A DNA stretch of 64,000 nucleotides from Dyella sp. GSA-30 (lineage in GTDB: Bacteria > Pseudomonadota > Gammaproteobacteria > Xanthomonadales > Rhodanobacteraceae), in the NCBI RefSeq assembly GCF_027924605.1, contig NZ_AP027042.1, forward strand, positions 2,705,524-2,769,523, given 5' to 3'. The position numbers and the translations under genes were made by a program. The first letter of the stretch is position 1, and every line of letters begins with the position of its first letter. Shown one piece after another: positions 17,914 to 27,785 of the stretch. The notes under the pieces were generated by a model. It searched no databases, was not told the DNA's origin, and saw only the letters and a list, made by a program, of their open reading frames with translations.

Positions 17914-18816
17914 ATGAGTGCCTTGCTGCTGCTTTTTACCTGTCTGCTCCTGGGCATCGCTGTTGCGCGTTGGGCAAAGCCGCCGACGGGCATCGTGCCC
18001 GGCATTAACTGGTGGGTGATCAACGTCGCGCTGCCCTCGCTGGTGCTGGGGCTGATTCCCAAGATCCACTTCGATCCGCAGCTATGGTTTCCCGTGGCGG
18101 CGATGGCGATAACGTTCGGTGGCTCCTGGCTGGTGTTTGCCACGCTGGGCGCATGGCTGGGCTGGTCGCGCCAGCGTGTCGGCGGGCTGATCCTGGTGTG
18201 CGGCTTGGGCAACACCTCGTTCATGGGCTACCCCATGATGCAGGCCCTGCACGGCAAGGAAGGCCTGGCGGTTGCCGTGGTGGCCGATCAGCTTGGTTGT
18301 TTTCCCTTGCTGGCATCCGCCGGGGTGCTGGTAGCGTCGCTTTACGCGGGGCGCCGCCCTCCGATAGGCCTGATAGCGAAACGCATCCTCAGCTTTCCCC
18401 CGTTCATTGCACTGGTGGTCGGCGTGCTCGTAGGTCTATGCGGTGGCTGGCCACCCATGGTCGATGACGTACTGGCGCCGTTGGGCGCAACCTTGACCCC
18501 GCTCGCTTTGTTTTCGGTCGGCTTGCAGTTCAAGCTGCATCCTGGCGAAGGGCAGATCAAAGTGGTGGGATTGGGCCTGGCATGGAAGCTCGCGCTTGCA
18601 CCACTGGTTTGCTGGCTGCTCGGCATCGCAACCGGCGTACATGGATTGACTCTGACCGTTGGCGTTCTGCAGGCCGCGATGGCACCGATGATTTCCGCGG
18701 CAATTCTTGCCGACGAATACGAGCTCGAACCCACGTTGGCCAACACCGTGCTCGGGGCCGGTATCGTGCTGTCGCTGGTGACAATTCCTCTCGGGAATTG
18801 GCTGTTGTCAGCGTAG
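17914..18816 (+). CDS. AEC family transporter (auxin efflux carrier type)
   Basis: A protein of 300 residues and about ten membrane helices arranged as two repeats of five. GNTSFMGYPM in the first half and MAPMISAAILADEY in the second are the conserved AEC (TC 2.A.69) core motifs around the discontinuous helices. Bacterial members export or import organic acids such as malate or malonate; the substrate here is unknown. The last nine bases overlap the convergent L7/L12-like gene. Confidence 0.88.
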   Translation: MSALLLLFTCLLLGIAVARWAKPPTGIVPGINWWVINVALPSLVLGLIPKIHFDPQLWFPVAAMAITFGGSWLVFATLGAWLGWSRQRVGGLILVCGLGNTSFMGYPMMQALHGKEGLAVAVVADQLGCFPLLASAGVLVASLYAGRRPPIGLIAKRILSFPPFIALVVGVLVGLCGGWPPMVDDVLAPLGATLTPLALFSVGLQFKLHPGEGQIKVVGLGLAWKLALAPLVCWLLGIATGVHGLTLTVGVLQAAMAPMISAAILADEYELEPTLANTVLGAGIVLSLVTIPLGNWLLSA

Positions 18817-19116
18817 ATCGAGATGGCGTCGAGCGGCGATCGCCTCGACGGTGTCCTTGGCTTCGCGTAAACCCACGCCGGTGTGTTCGCGATACAGCTT
18901 GATCGCTTCGATCTTGCTGCGCTGGCTTAACAGCAGCACGACCTGGGTCTCCAGGTCCCTGTCCATAAGCGGTGCTGCCGGCGGTTTGTAGCTGGCTTGA
19001 ATGGGCTTGGGACGCCTCTCGTGCTGCGGACGCTGGCGCGCGGTAACGCGGCCGATAACAAAGCCCAGAACCAGCAGCAAGGCGTAGACGGTATAAGTCT
19101 GCGTTTGTTGATCCAT
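18808..19116 (-). CDS. membrane-anchored protein with ribosomal L7/L12 C-terminal-like domain
   Basis: A protein of 102 residues. One N-terminal transmembrane helix (about residues 9-24) is followed by a basic linker (RQRPQHERRPKP) and a C-terminal segment SKIEAIKLYREHTGVGLREA, which closely mimics the factor-binding helix-turn of L7/L12. In ribosomes that domain recruits translation GTPases. What a membrane-bound copy does is unknown. GAGGTG precedes ATG 19116. Divergent from hslR, 40 bases apart. Confidence 0.75.
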   Translation of the reverse strand: MDQQTQTYTVYALLLVLGFVIGRVTARQRPQHERRPKPIQASYKPPAAPLMDRDLETQVVLLLSQRSKIEAIKLYREHTGVGLREAKDTVEAIAARRHLDLR

Positions 19117-19156
19117 AAACACCTCGCCGGGAATCGATATACGGGATAATGCGCCC

Positions 19157-19567
19157 ATGTTGACAGATCACGCCAACCCGCCAACCCAGGTGCGTGCCGA
19201 CCAATGGTTATGGGCCGCCCGCTTCTTCAAGACGCGCAGCATCGCCAAGCAGGCGATCGAGGGCGGCAAGATCGATGTGAACGGTGCCGGCTGCAAGCCG
19301 GCCAAGACGTTGCACATCGGCGACAAGCTGAAGATCAGCCGCGGTGAGGAACGCCTCGAAGTCGAAGTGCTCGCGTTGTCCGCACAGCGCGGCCCGGCAT
19401 CGATCGCGCAGACGCTCTATCGTGAGAGCGAAGCCAGCATCGCGGCCCGCGAAGTTGCCCGTGCCGAGCGCGGCACACGCAACGGCGGCCTGCTGCGTCC
19501 GCCTTCACGGCCGAACAAACAGGAACGGCGACAGCTGATGCGCTTCAAGGATCAGGATCAAGGCTGA
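19157..19567 (+). CDS. hslR: ribosome-associated heat-shock protein Hsp15 (S4 domain)
   Basis: A protein of 136 residues. The S4 RNA-binding domain starts at RADQWLWAARFFKTRSIAKQ (about residues 13-32) and continues to about residue 75; the tail is basic (PNKQERRQLMRFK). Hsp15 binds 50S subunits carrying a peptidyl-tRNA after premature dissociation and moves the tRNA so that rescue factors can act. Length is close to E. coli Hsp15 (133). Confidence 0.9.
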   Translation: MLTDHANPPTQVRADQWLWAARFFKTRSIAKQAIEGGKIDVNGAGCKPAKTLHIGDKLKISRGEERLEVEVLALSAQRGPASIAQTLYRESEASIAAREVARAERGTRNGGLLRPPSRPNKQERRQLMRFKDQDQG

Positions 19568-19572
19568 CGCAA

Positions 19573-19613
19573 AACCCCACGCATCGTGGGCTGCTGACTC
19601 ACGATGCGCGGGG
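19573..19613 (-). terminator. terminator of katA
   Basis: A 14-pair stem with one mismatch (CCCC-A-CGCATCGTG against CACGATGCG-C-GGGG; 19575-19588 and 19600-19613) with an 11-base loop. Read on the minus strand it is followed by TTTT, fitting termination of katA. It also lies just after hslR. Confidence 0.6.
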
Positions 19614-19630
19614 AATGCGGGTGGAGCGTT

Positions 19631-21070
19631 TTACAACGTCAGGCCGAGCGCTTTGGCCACGCCTGCTGCATAGGCCGGGTCGGCCTTGCCAAAATGCCCC
19701 AGCTGACGGCGAACAATGGTTTCCGGCACGCCCTGCATGGCGGCCGCAATATTGCCGAACAGCTGTTGCTTCTGGTGCTCGTTCATCAGGCGGAACAGAT
19801 CGCCGGCCTGAGTGTAGTCATCGTTGCCTTCGCGGTGGTCGTAGCGATCGGCATCGCCCGAAATCTTCAACGGTGGTTCTTTAGCCGAGGCATCCTGTAC
19901 CGGACCGTTGAATGAATTGGGCTCGTAATTGACGCTGCCGCCACCGTTGCCGTCGAAGCGCATCTGACCGTCGCGGGCATAGTTATGCACCGGGCAGCGC
20001 GGGCGATTGACCGGTAGGGCATCATGATTGACGCCCAGGCGATAACGCGCCGCGTCGGCATAGGAGAAGATGCGAAACTGCAGCATCTTGTCTGGGCTGT
20101 GGCTGATGCCGGGCACCACATTGGCCGGCGAGAAACTCGATTGCTCGACCTCGGCGTGATAGTTCTCCGGGTTCTGGTTGAGTTCCATCACGCCCACTTC
20201 GATCAGCGGATAGTCCTTGTGCGGCCAGACCTTGGTGAGATCGAACGGGTTATAGCGGGTTTTCTCCGCATCGGCCTCGGGCATCACCTGCACATACATG
20301 GTCCAGCGCGGGAACTCCTTGCGCTCGATCGCTTCGTACAGATCGCGCTGATGTGACTCACGGTCTTCGCCGATGACCTTGGCCGCTTCCTCGTTGGTCC
20401 AGTTCTTGATGCCTTGCTGGGTCTTGAAGTGGAACTTCACCCAGTAACGCTCGCCTTGTTCGTTCCAGAAGCTGTAGGTATGGCTGCCGAAGCCATGCAT
20501 ATGGCGCAGACTGGCAGGCAGGCCGCGATCGCTCATCAAGGTGGTGACCTGATGCAGCGATTCGGGCGATAGCGACCAGAAATCCCACATGGCCGTGGCG
20601 CTGCGCATATTGGTGCGCGGGTCGCGCTTCTGGGTGTGGATGAAGTCGGGGAACTTGTACGGATCGCGCACGAAGAACACCGGCGTGTTGTTGCCGACCA
20701 GATCCCAATTGCCTTGTTCGGTATAGAACTTCAAGGCGAAACCGCGCACGTCGCGCTCGGCATCGGCCGCGCCGCGCTCACCTGCCACGGTGGAGAAGCG
20801 CAACAGCAGCGGCGTCTTGCTGCCCGGTTTGAATACCTTGGCCAGGCTGTAACGGGTAATGTCATGGGTGATGGTCAGCGTGCCGAATGCAGCCGAGCCC
20901 TTGGCGTGAACGACGCGTTCGGGAATGCGCTCGCGATTGAAATGGGCGTGCTTCTCGAACAGTTGGTGGTCCTGCACCAGCAGCGGGCCGCGCGGGCCGG
21001 CGGTGAGGCTGTTCTGATTGTCCGGCACTGGCGCGCCGGAGTCGGTAGTAAGCGTTTTACGGTCGCTCAT
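19631..21070 (-). CDS. katA: monofunctional haem catalase (small-subunit clade)
   Basis: A protein of 479 residues, the small-subunit clade 3 size. The distal His55 lies in [12 protein letters not shown], the distal Asn in [13 protein letters not shown], and the proximal haem tyrosine in [14 protein letters not shown]. It converts hydrogen peroxide to water and oxygen in the cytoplasm. AGGATG lies upstream of the start. The 21071-21210 upstream region should hold the promoter; I do not see a clear OxyR site. Confidence 0.95.
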   Translation of the reverse strand: MSDRKTLTTDSGAPVPDNQNSLTAGPRGPLLVQDHQLFEKHAHFNRERIPERVVHAKGSAAFGTLTITHDITRYSLAKVFKPGSKTPLLLRFSTVAGERGAADAERDVRGFALKFYTEQGNWDLVGNNTPVFFVRDPYKFPDFIHTQKRDPRTNMRSATAMWDFWSLSPESLHQVTTLMSDRGLPASLRHMHGFGSHTYSFWNEQGERYWVKFHFKTQQGIKNWTNEEAAKVIGEDRESHQRDLYEAIERKEFPRWTMYVQVMPEADAEKTRYNPFDLTKVWPHKDYPLIEVGVMELNQNPENYHAEVEQSSFSPANVVPGISHSPDKMLQFRIFSYADAARYRLGVNHDALPVNRPRCPVHNYARDGQMRFDGNGGGSVNYEPNSFNGPVQDASAKEPPLKISGDADRYDHREGNDDYTQAGDLFRLMNEHQKQQLFGNIAAAMQGVPETIVRRQLGHFGKADPAYAAGVAKALGLTL

Positions 21071-21210
21071 GGGCTGATTTCATCCTAGCTGGGCGTGTGG
21101 GGAGTGGGCTGACGATGCCCTGCCTGGATGAAATCTACGGAGGTTTGTCGATTAGGGGAATTTGATTGATTTGATGCTCTTCATAGGTTGTGTCTATGAG
21201 CAAGGGCTTA

Positions 21211-21350
21211 GAGCTCCCCCTCACCCCAACCCTCTCCCCCGGCAGCGACGGGGGAGAGGGAGCTAAAAGCGCGCACGATACAAACTCGCCTCAGTGTGCC
21301 CCCTCTCCCCCGGCTTCGCCGGGGGAGAGGGCTGGGGTGAGGGGGCGCTC
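21211..21350. repeat. REP doublet of the CCCTCACCCCAACCCTC family
   Basis: Two inverted arms (21211-21265 and 21298-21350), each with CCCTCACCCCAACCCTC and a hairpin of CTCTCCCCCGG/CCGGGGGAGAG, spaced by about 32 bases. It matches the doublet at 5827-5963 and lies six bases past the mutS stop. Confidence 0.8.
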
Positions 21351-21355
21351 TCGCC

Positions 21356-23932
21356 TCAACCCTTCAAATGCTTCAACCGATAAAGCGCCTCAAGCGCCTC
21401 ACGCGGCGAAAGTGCATCCGGATCGATATCTTCCAGCGCGAGCTCGACAACCGAAGGCGCAGCAGCAAACAAACCCAGCTGCGGCGATGCATCGGTCGAC
21501 GCGGCCGGCTTCGCCACATGCGCGTGCATGCCGCGTTCAAGCTCGGCCAGGGTGCGCCGCGCATCGGCAATCACGCTCTTGGGCAAACCAGCCAGCGCCG
21601 CTACCTGCAAACCGAAACTGCGATTGGCGGGCCCTTCCTTGACCGCATGCATGAAGACCAACTGCTCGCCGTACTCCACTGCATCCAGATGCACGTTGGC
21701 GATGGTCGAATACTCGGTGGCCAGCTCGGTCAGTTCGAAGTAATGCGTCGCGAACAAGGTATAGGCGCGACTGGCCGCAGCCAGATGCACCGCGGCGGCG
21801 CGTGCGAGTGCCAGGCCATCGTAAGTGCTGGTGCCGCGGCCGACTTCGTCCATCAGCACCAGGCTGTGTTCGGTGGCGTTGTGAAGAATGTTCGCCGTCT
21901 CGCTCATTTCCACCATGAAGGTGGACTGGCCGCGCGAGAGGTCATCGCCGGCGCCGATACGCGTGAAGATGCGATCGACCGGGCCGATCGTGGCGCTGCT
22001 GGCCGGCACGTAGCTGCCGATATGCGCGAGCAGCACGATCAGTGCGTTCTGGCGCATATAGGTCGATTTACCGCCCATGTTCGGGCCGGTGATCACCAGC
22101 ATGCGGCGTTCGTTGTCGAGCTTCAGATCGTTCGGCTCGAAGGGTTCGTCGCGAACCTTTTCGACGACCGGGTGGCGACCGCGCTCGATGGCGATGCCGG
22201 GCGCATCGATCAGCTTTGGTTCGCTCCAATCCAGCGACGCCGCGCGCTCGGCCAGCGTGGCGAGCACGTCGAGCGCGGCCATGGCGGATGCAGCGGCTTT
22301 GAGCGGTTCGAGTTTTTCGATCAGGCTGTCGAGCAGCGCTTCGTACAGCGCCCGCTCGCGCATCAGCGAACGTTCCTTGGCCGACAGCACCTTGTCTTCG
22401 AAGGTTTTCAACTCTTCGGTGATGTAGCGCTCGGCGTTCTTGGTGGTCTGCCGGCGTGTGTAATGCGTCGGTGCCTTGTCGGCCTGCCCCTTGCTGATTT
22501 CGATGTAGTAGCCGTGTACGCGGTTGTAGCCGACTTTCAGCGTGCTGATGCCGCTGGCGGCTTTTTCGCGTTCTTCCATCTCGACCAGATACTGGTCGGC
22601 ATTGGTGGCCAGTCGACGCAGCTCGTCCAGTTCCGCGTCGTAGCCATCGGCGATCACGCCGCCGTCGCGCTGCAGGACCGGCGGCTGTTCCACCACGGCG
22701 CGCGCCAGCAGGGCAGCGATATCGGCGTGGTCGCCGATGCTCTCCACCAGTGTGTGCAAGAGCGGACTGTCGAGCGTGGCGATCCGCTCACGCAAGTTGG
22801 GTGCAGCAGCCAGACCGTCGCGCAAGGTGGAAAGATCGCGTGGCCGTGCGGAACGCAGCGCCACGCGAGCCAGGATGCGTTCGAGATCGCCGATACCGCG
22901 CAACGGTTCGCGGAGGTTTTCGTAATGGCGATTCTCGATCAGCATGCCGACCGCCTGATGACGGCGGCGCAAGATGTCCTGCGAACGCAAGGGACGATTG
23001 AGCCAGCGGCGGAGCAGGCGTGCGCCCATCGGCGTCACCGTCTCGTCGAGTACGCCGAGCAGGGTGTGTTCGACGCGGCCGCTCGGGTGCGTGTCCAGCT
23101 CCAGGTTGCGGCGCGTGGCCGCGTCCAGCGCGATCGTTTCGCTGGCGCTTTCCACCGCCATGCCCGAAAGATGCGGTAGTGCGCTTTTCTGCGTCTCTTC
23201 GACATAGCCCAGCAGGCAGCCGGCAGCGGCGATTGCCAGCGGCAGGTTGTCGACGCCAAAGCCATCGAGGCCGCGTGTGCCGAAGAAACGATTGAGTTCG
23301 CGTCGCGCCGCATCGCCGTCGAAATGCCACGGCGGGCGCTTGCGCACGCCGGGCAGGGCGGTGACCAGGCGAGGCCAGGCGATATCTTCGCTGACCAGGG
23401 TTTCGGCCGGCTGCAGGCGCGCCAGCTCCGCGGCCAGGGCTTCGGCGGTCGGCACTTCGCTAAGCAGAAAGCGACCACTGGAAAGATCCGCCCAGGCCAG
23501 TCCGTAGGCACCTTGGGCACCGGCGGCGATGGCCAGCAGCAGGTTGTCGCGGCGTTCTTCCAGCAGCGCGGCATCGGTCACCGTGCCGGGAGTGACGATG
23601 CGGACCACCTTGCGTTCGACCGGCCCCTTGGACAAGGCCGGGTCGCCGATCTGCTCGCAGATCGCCACCGACTCGCCCAGCCGCACCAGCCGAGCCAGAT
23701 AGTTCTCGGCGGCGTGATAGGGCACGCCGGCCATCGGAATCGGTTGCCCGGCCGACTGGCCACGCTGGGTCAGCGTGATATCCAGCAATCGCGCGGCCTT
23801 GCGCGCATCGTCGTAGAACAGCTCATAAAAATCGCCCATCCGGAAAAACAGCAGCACGTCCGGGTGCTCGGCCTTGGCCGACAGGTACTGGCGCATGAAG
23901 GGGGTGTGGGCGGCGTGGTCTGGTCTATCCAT
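21356..23932 (-). CDS. mutS: DNA mismatch repair protein MutS
   Basis: A protein of 858 residues. The mismatch-reading F35-Y-E37 motif is in [12 protein letters not shown]. The ATPase domain has the Walker [10 protein letters not shown] (about residue 618), [28 protein letters not shown] (Walker B) and the ATHYFEL signature. The C-terminus is the short dimerisation helix-turn-helix. MutS recognises mispairs and recruits MutL. No recA-type genes are nearby here; in this genome it stands alone. Confidence 0.97.
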   Translation of the reverse strand: MDRPDHAAHTPFMRQYLSAKAEHPDVLLFFRMGDFYELFYDDARKAARLLDITLTQRGQSAGQPIPMAGVPYHAAENYLARLVRLGESVAICEQIGDPALSKGPVERKVVRIVTPGTVTDAALLEERRDNLLLAIAAGAQGAYGLAWADLSSGRFLLSEVPTAEALAAELARLQPAETLVSEDIAWPRLVTALPGVRKRPPWHFDGDAARRELNRFFGTRGLDGFGVDNLPLAIAAAGCLLGYVEETQKSALPHLSGMAVESASETIALDAATRRNLELDTHPSGRVEHTLLGVLDETVTPMGARLLRRWLNRPLRSQDILRRRHQAVGMLIENRHYENLREPLRGIGDLERILARVALRSARPRDLSTLRDGLAAAPNLRERIATLDSPLLHTLVESIGDHADIAALLARAVVEQPPVLQRDGGVIADGYDAELDELRRLATNADQYLVEMEEREKAASGISTLKVGYNRVHGYYIEISKGQADKAPTHYTRRQTTKNAERYITEELKTFEDKVLSAKERSLMRERALYEALLDSLIEKLEPLKAAASAMAALDVLATLAERAASLDWSEPKLIDAPGIAIERGRHPVVEKVRDEPFEPNDLKLDNERRMLVITGPNMGGKSTYMRQNALIVLLAHIGSYVPASSATIGPVDRIFTRIGAGDDLSRGQSTFMVEMSETANILHNATEHSLVLMDEVGRGTSTYDGLALARAAAVHLAAASRAYTLFATHYFELTELATEYSTIANVHLDAVEYGEQLVFMHAVKEGPANRSFGLQVAALAGLPKSVIADARRTLAELERGMHAHVAKPAASTDASPQLGLFAAAPSVVELALEDIDPDALSPREALEALYRLKHLKG

Positions 23933-24076
23933 CGAGCGCTTGGCTTGTCTTGAAGGCGGGCACGGCAGCGCCGCGCGGAACGAGCGATTGTGCGCTGGAC
24001 CGGCTTTTATCTCCAGCCTTGTCAGGTTTCAGTGCCGCTCGGGCTACCGCAGGGCGTGCGTTAGAACCTGCTGCCC

Positions 24077-24098
24077 TGGCCGACGCAAACGTCGGCCA
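24077..24098. other. hairpin and operator-like repeat in the mutS/response-regulator gap
   Basis: The 382-base gene-free stretch 23933-24314 holds a perfect 9-bp hairpin TGGCCGACG/CGTCGGCCA with loop CAAA followed by AAAAG, then ACGTAA/TTACGT with a 4-base gap (about 24145-24160) and a TCCGGTGC/GCACCGGA hairpin near 24260-24280. These could be a terminator-like element and an operator for the response regulator. No product is encoded. Confidence 0.4.
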
Positions 24099-24314
24099 AA
24101 AGTCGATTTAACTCGTGGAAAACCGATTTGAACGGCCAAATATGACGTAACAAATTACGTGAGTGATGTCGGTCACGAAAGCGCAGCGCAAGCTTGACGG
24201 CCTCCTGGGGCGGGCGCAATCTCGTGAAGCTGCGGGTAGGGGGCTCCTCGCGCGTTGGATCCGGTGCATCGAAGCACCGGAGCATTTCCGCCACTGCTGG
24301 GAGGCTGTGCGACG

Positions 24315-25061
24315 ATGCTTGCGTCTGTGCCCTTATCTTCTTCGACTGTGCCGCCGATGGAGGCCGTACCTCCGGCGATGCACGTGCTGGTGCTCGAAGA
24401 CGACGATTTATTACGTGATCGTGTCCTGGTGCCGCGGCTGCGGCAGTTCGGTTTTGACGTCGTCGCGATCGGCCAGGCGGCGGATCTACCCGGTCAATTG
24501 AGCCGTCGTCGTCCCGATATCGTGTTGCTCGACGTGGGCCTGCCCGATGCCGATGGCTTCGACGTGACGCGGCAGTTGCGCCGCGATACGTCCGAGATCG
24601 GCATCGTCATGTTGACGGGTCGCAGTCGCAAAACCGATCGTGTGCGCGGCCTCAGCGAAGGCGCCGATGCCTATCTGGCCAAGCCGATCGATCTGGATGT
24701 GTTGGGCGCGACACTTTTCAGCCTGGCGCGACGGCTGCGTAGCGCCTGCACCTTGCCCGAATCCCTGACGCGAGGTTGGCGTCTAGGTGCCGACGGCTGG
24801 TGTCTGATTTCTCCGGCGGGCGGCACGGCGGCGTTGACCAAGACGGAGGGGCGCCTGATGGACAAGTTCCTGAAGAACATCAATCGGGTGATTTCGCGCG
24901 AGGAGTTGATTGCGCTGTTTACCGCCGATGCGTACGACTTCGACCCGCATCGTCTCGATTCGCTGATTCACCGGCTGCGCAAGAAGGTCCTGACCGTGCT
25001 TGGCGAGCCGCTGCCGTTGAATGCGGTGCATCGCGAGGGGTATGTGATGGTGCGGGTGTAG
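24315..25061 (+). CDS. response regulator, OmpR/PhoB-type winged helix
   Basis: A protein of 248 residues. The receiver domain (residues 23-140) has the acidic pair in LEDDD, phosphoacceptor Asp73 in VLLDVGLPDADG, the conserved Thr in MLTGRS and Lys in LAKPID. The C-terminal Trans_reg_C domain (about 160-248) includes ISREELIALF and the recognition-helix segment DSLIHRLRKKV. GGGAGG lies ten bases before ATG 24315; later starts at 24357 or 24378 are possible. No kinase is adjacent, but a hybrid kinase lies 0.7 kb away. Confidence 0.85.
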   Translation: MLASVPLSSSTVPPMEAVPPAMHVLVLEDDDLLRDRVLVPRLRQFGFDVVAIGQAADLPGQLSRRRPDIVLLDVGLPDADGFDVTRQLRRDTSEIGIVMLTGRSRKTDRVRGLSEGADAYLAKPIDLDVLGATLFSLARRLRSACTLPESLTRGWRLGADGWCLISPAGGTAALTKTEGRLMDKFLKNINRVISREELIALFTADAYDFDPHRLDSLIHRLRKKVLTVLGEPLPLNAVHREGYVMVRV

Positions 25062-25063
25062 GA

Positions 25064-25096
25064 GCAAGTAGTGAGTGAAGAGGAGTGAGTAGTTAG
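25064..25096 (+). repeat. purine-rich GAGTGAG repeat after the response-regulator stop
   Basis: The sequence AGTAGTGAGTGAAGAGGAGTGAGTAG-like block (only a core of GAGGAGTGAG quoted as shared) starts within ten bases of the stop codon and is in the sense direction of the gene. Related copies follow three other stops (25752, 62836 and 63077). Confidence 0.55.
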
Positions 25097-25131
25097 AGAA
25101 AGCTGCGGTGGTCACTCCTTTCTCGCTTTCA

Positions 25132-25671
25132 CTACCAGGTCAGGTCGTCCGGTACCTGGAACTGCTTGTAATACTCGTCGTCTTCGCTAGTGCTGTCGGC
25201 GGTACTCGCGCGCCCATGATCCAGCACGATCATCGACGCGTCGCGCGCATAGACCTTGTCTGCTGCGGCGCGGGGCAGCAGTTCGTAGCCCGCGTCGTGA
25301 CGTGCAATCACCAGTGCGCCAGCCGCCAACTGCTTGCGTAGCGCATCGTTGACCAGCAGGCTCTTGATCGCGTTGCCGTCGGAAAAGCGGTAGTCGATCT
25401 CGCCTTCGCGTTTGACCTTGTTGGTTTCCACGATCTGACGGATCTGCGCGCGCAGTTCCTTGGCATGTGCCTGCGCGTTGCGCTCGGCGGCAATCGCACG
25501 ATCGCGCTCGGCTCGCTCGGCCTGTACGCGCTGAGCATCGATGCGCTCCGCGTCAGCCGAGACCGGCGCTTTTCCCTCGCGTTGCTTGGTCTGTTCGCGT
25601 ACCACCTGGGCGACCTTGCCCTTTTTGACGAGGCCGGCTTTAAGTAGCTGTTCTTGCAGGGGATTACGCAT
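25132..25671 (-). CDS. DUF2058 family protein (YaiL-like)
   Basis: A protein of 179 residues, matching the DUF2058 family size. NPLQEQLLKAGLVKKGK at the N-terminus and the middle segment RFSDGNAIKSLLVNDALRKQ are family hallmarks. A long charged helix (residues 30-90) looks like a coiled coil. The cytoplasmic family is linked to nucleoprotein or ribosome complexes in E. coli but has no settled function. ATG 25671 gives the conserved MRNPLQEQ start; the frame is open up to 25755. Confidence 0.85.
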   Translation of the reverse strand: MRNPLQEQLLKAGLVKKGKVAQVVREQTKQREGKAPVSADAERIDAQRVQAERAERDRAIAAERNAQAHAKELRAQIRQIVETNKVKREGEIDYRFSDGNAIKSLLVNDALRKQLAAGALVIARHDAGYELLPRAAADKVYARDASMIVLDHGRASTADSTSEDDEYYKQFQVPDDLTW

Positions 25672-25743
25672 ATGGATAGAGAGGGTGCGCGGATTTGACC
25701 GGGTAATTGTACCGCCGACGAAGGCAAGAGCGAGCCAACTGCC

Positions 25744-25775
25744 GCTCTTACTCACTCCTCTCCACTAACAACTGC
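25744..25775 (-). repeat. purine-rich GAGTGAG repeat at the sensor-kinase stop
   Basis: On the minus strand the block reads GTTAGTGGAGAGGAGTGAG, and its TGA is the stop codon of the hybrid kinase (25752-25754). It has the same GAGGAGTGAG core as the copies at 25064, 62841 and 63042. Confidence 0.5.
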
Positions 25776-27560
25776 TCTCTGACCTGCCACCTTCAACACG
25801 CGCGCCAGCAAATGGCTCGGCGCAAAGGGCTTGGGGAGCCTCTCGGTAAAGTCATCTTCGCTTCGAAACGGTTGCCCGTCGCTTTCCAGATAAGCGGAAA
25901 TCAGGATGACCGGGACGTCCGGAAGGTGCGTGCGCAGCTTCCTGAGCAAGGTGATGCCGTCGGTATCCGGCATGCGGTTGTCGCAGACAATGATCTGCGG
26001 CGCGTGCCGCGCTGTCTGCACCAGCCACTCGGCCTCGCTGCCGGAGGCTGCCATGCTCACGTCGCAGCCGCCTTGCTCAAGCGCGTTGGCAAGCAGGGCG
26101 CGCAGATCTTCGTCATCGTCGATCAACAGCACGCGCACGCGTTGACGCGCCGCCGCCAGTTGGGTGCGAGGAGCTACCGTGGCCGGTTCGCTTATCGGCA
26201 GGATCAAGGTCAGGCTCGTTCCATGGCCGGGCGAGCTGTCGACGTCGATCGAGCCACCGGCGCGCTCGATCAACGCATACACCACGGAGAGGCCCAGACC
26301 GGTGCCACTGTCCGCGGGTTTGGTGGTGAAGAACGGCTCGAAGATGCGTCGGCGAACCGATTCGGACATGCCCGCGCCGGTGTCGCTGAGCGTGATGCTG
26401 ATGGCAGCCGGGGCATGGCGCGTGGCGCAGATGGTGAAGCTGCCGCCGTCGGGCATGGCGTCGCGCGCGTTGGAGGCGATGTTGAGTATGGCCAGTTCGA
26501 ACTGGCTGCGATCGAAGCTGATCGGTAGCGGCAACGGCGACGATTCGATCAGCAGCCGTATGTCCGGCGGCAGCAGCTGGCGCAGCAAGGGCACCAGTTC
26601 GCGCAAGGCTTCGTCTGCGTCGAAGGTTTCGATATGGGTCACATCGTGGCGCGAGAAGTTCAGCAGCTTGCCGCTGATCGAGGCGCCCCGTCGCGCCGCC
26701 ATCTCCACGCCTTCAAGCGCATCGGCCAATGCCTGCGTGTCGGCATTGACGGCGGCATCGGGCTCGTTGAGCCGATGGCGTTCCATGCTGAAGCCGAGAA
26801 TGATTCCCAGCACATTGTTGAAGTCGTGCGCGATGCCGCTGGTGAGGCGGCCTACGGCATCCATCTTCTGCGCGTGCAGCAGTTGTTCCTGCGCATGCTC
26901 TCGCTCGATCATCTCGTGTTGCAACTGGCGTCGTTGCAGGTTCGACTCTTCCAGGCTGCTGCGCAGCGCGCTGGTGCTTCGGTCGAGAATGATCACCACC
27001 AGAAGGTAGCTCAAGGCCAGCGAGATCAATCCGTCGTACGAGGCCAGCAACGGCTGCAACGAATGCGTATGACGAAACTGGTCGCGGGTCATCCCGGCCA
27101 CGAAGACCAGCATCACGATTCCGTAGATGCTCCACAGGGCAGTGCGCCCAAGCATCAAGCCACCCAGCGCCAATGCAACGATCGCCACCAGATCGTGCGG
27201 CCAGGCCACGTAGCCGAAGGTGCTGTAGGCAATGGCCGAAGACAACAACAGCACAGCCAGGAACTGCGCGACAGCCGGGCGGAAGCGCCCGCGGCGCAAC
27301 AAGTAGAAACCGAACCATGCCGAAAGCGTGATGACCAGGTCGGTACCCAGGTCGATTTCCAGCGCAAAACGTGGCCACGCGGCGATATTGCCCTGGCGAA
27401 GCAAGGCATAGGTGGCGTTGTAGCAAAGCAGGTACAGCTTGTTGAGCGGGATTTCGCATCCTTCGTAGATCATCAGCAACTGCATGAAGAATGCATTGCG
27501 TAGATCGACCGGATCGTCGATAGGCAGCCGCTTGAGCCACCCGATAAGGCGTTGCCACAT
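25752..27560 (-). CDS. hybrid sensor histidine kinase with C-terminal receiver
   Basis: A protein of 602 residues. About six membrane helices (residues 22-195) form a sensor domain without a large periplasmic loop. A short coiled coil leads to the DHp helix with His245 in SGIAHDFNNVLG, an HATPase domain (NIASNARDAMPDGG, DTGAGM, GTGLGLSVVYA), and a receiver (about 478-595) with phosphoacceptor Asp in VCDNRMPDTDG. The signal is unknown. It is divergent from the subtilase gene and near an orphan response regulator that could be its partner. GGGGGA precedes ATG 27560. Confidence 0.9.
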   Translation of the reverse strand: MWQRLIGWLKRLPIDDPVDLRNAFFMQLLMIYEGCEIPLNKLYLLCYNATYALLRQGNIAAWPRFALEIDLGTDLVITLSAWFGFYLLRRGRFRPAVAQFLAVLLLSSAIAYSTFGYVAWPHDLVAIVALALGGLMLGRTALWSIYGIVMLVFVAGMTRDQFRHTHSLQPLLASYDGLISLALSYLLVVIILDRSTSALRSSLEESNLQRRQLQHEMIEREHAQEQLLHAQKMDAVGRLTSGIAHDFNNVLGIILGFSMERHRLNEPDAAVNADTQALADALEGVEMAARRGASISGKLLNFSRHDVTHIETFDADEALRELVPLLRQLLPPDIRLLIESSPLPLPISFDRSQFELAILNIASNARDAMPDGGSFTICATRHAPAAISITLSDTGAGMSESVRRRIFEPFFTTKPADSGTGLGLSVVYALIERAGGSIDVDSSPGHGTSLTLILPISEPATVAPRTQLAAARQRVRVLLIDDDEDLRALLANALEQGGCDVSMAASGSEAEWLVQTARHAPQIIVCDNRMPDTDGITLLRKLRTHLPDVPVILISAYLESDGQPFRSEDDFTERLPKPFAPSHLLARVLKVAGQRAVVSGEE

Positions 27561-27785
27561 ACATCCCCCTGCCCAAGCTCGCCTGTACGCCGCGGTTCGA
27601 CGTGCCCCTGTCATTAGACGGCTGGCCGTCCGAATGCCGCGGTGACTTTTGGTGAGTTTAGCGAAGAACTCGTGCGTGACGAGCGATATCGGTACTCACT
27701 AATTTCGAAAAGGCGATGACCGCCACATGACGGTTGTCCACAAACGAGTCGGCGAGATCACTGTCTTTCTTGGGGAGAGGTTGCC

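Noticed and set aside
21368..23179. 603-codon plus-strand frame opposite mutS
   Set aside because: Antisense shadow of mutS in GC-rich DNA; no recognisable domain.
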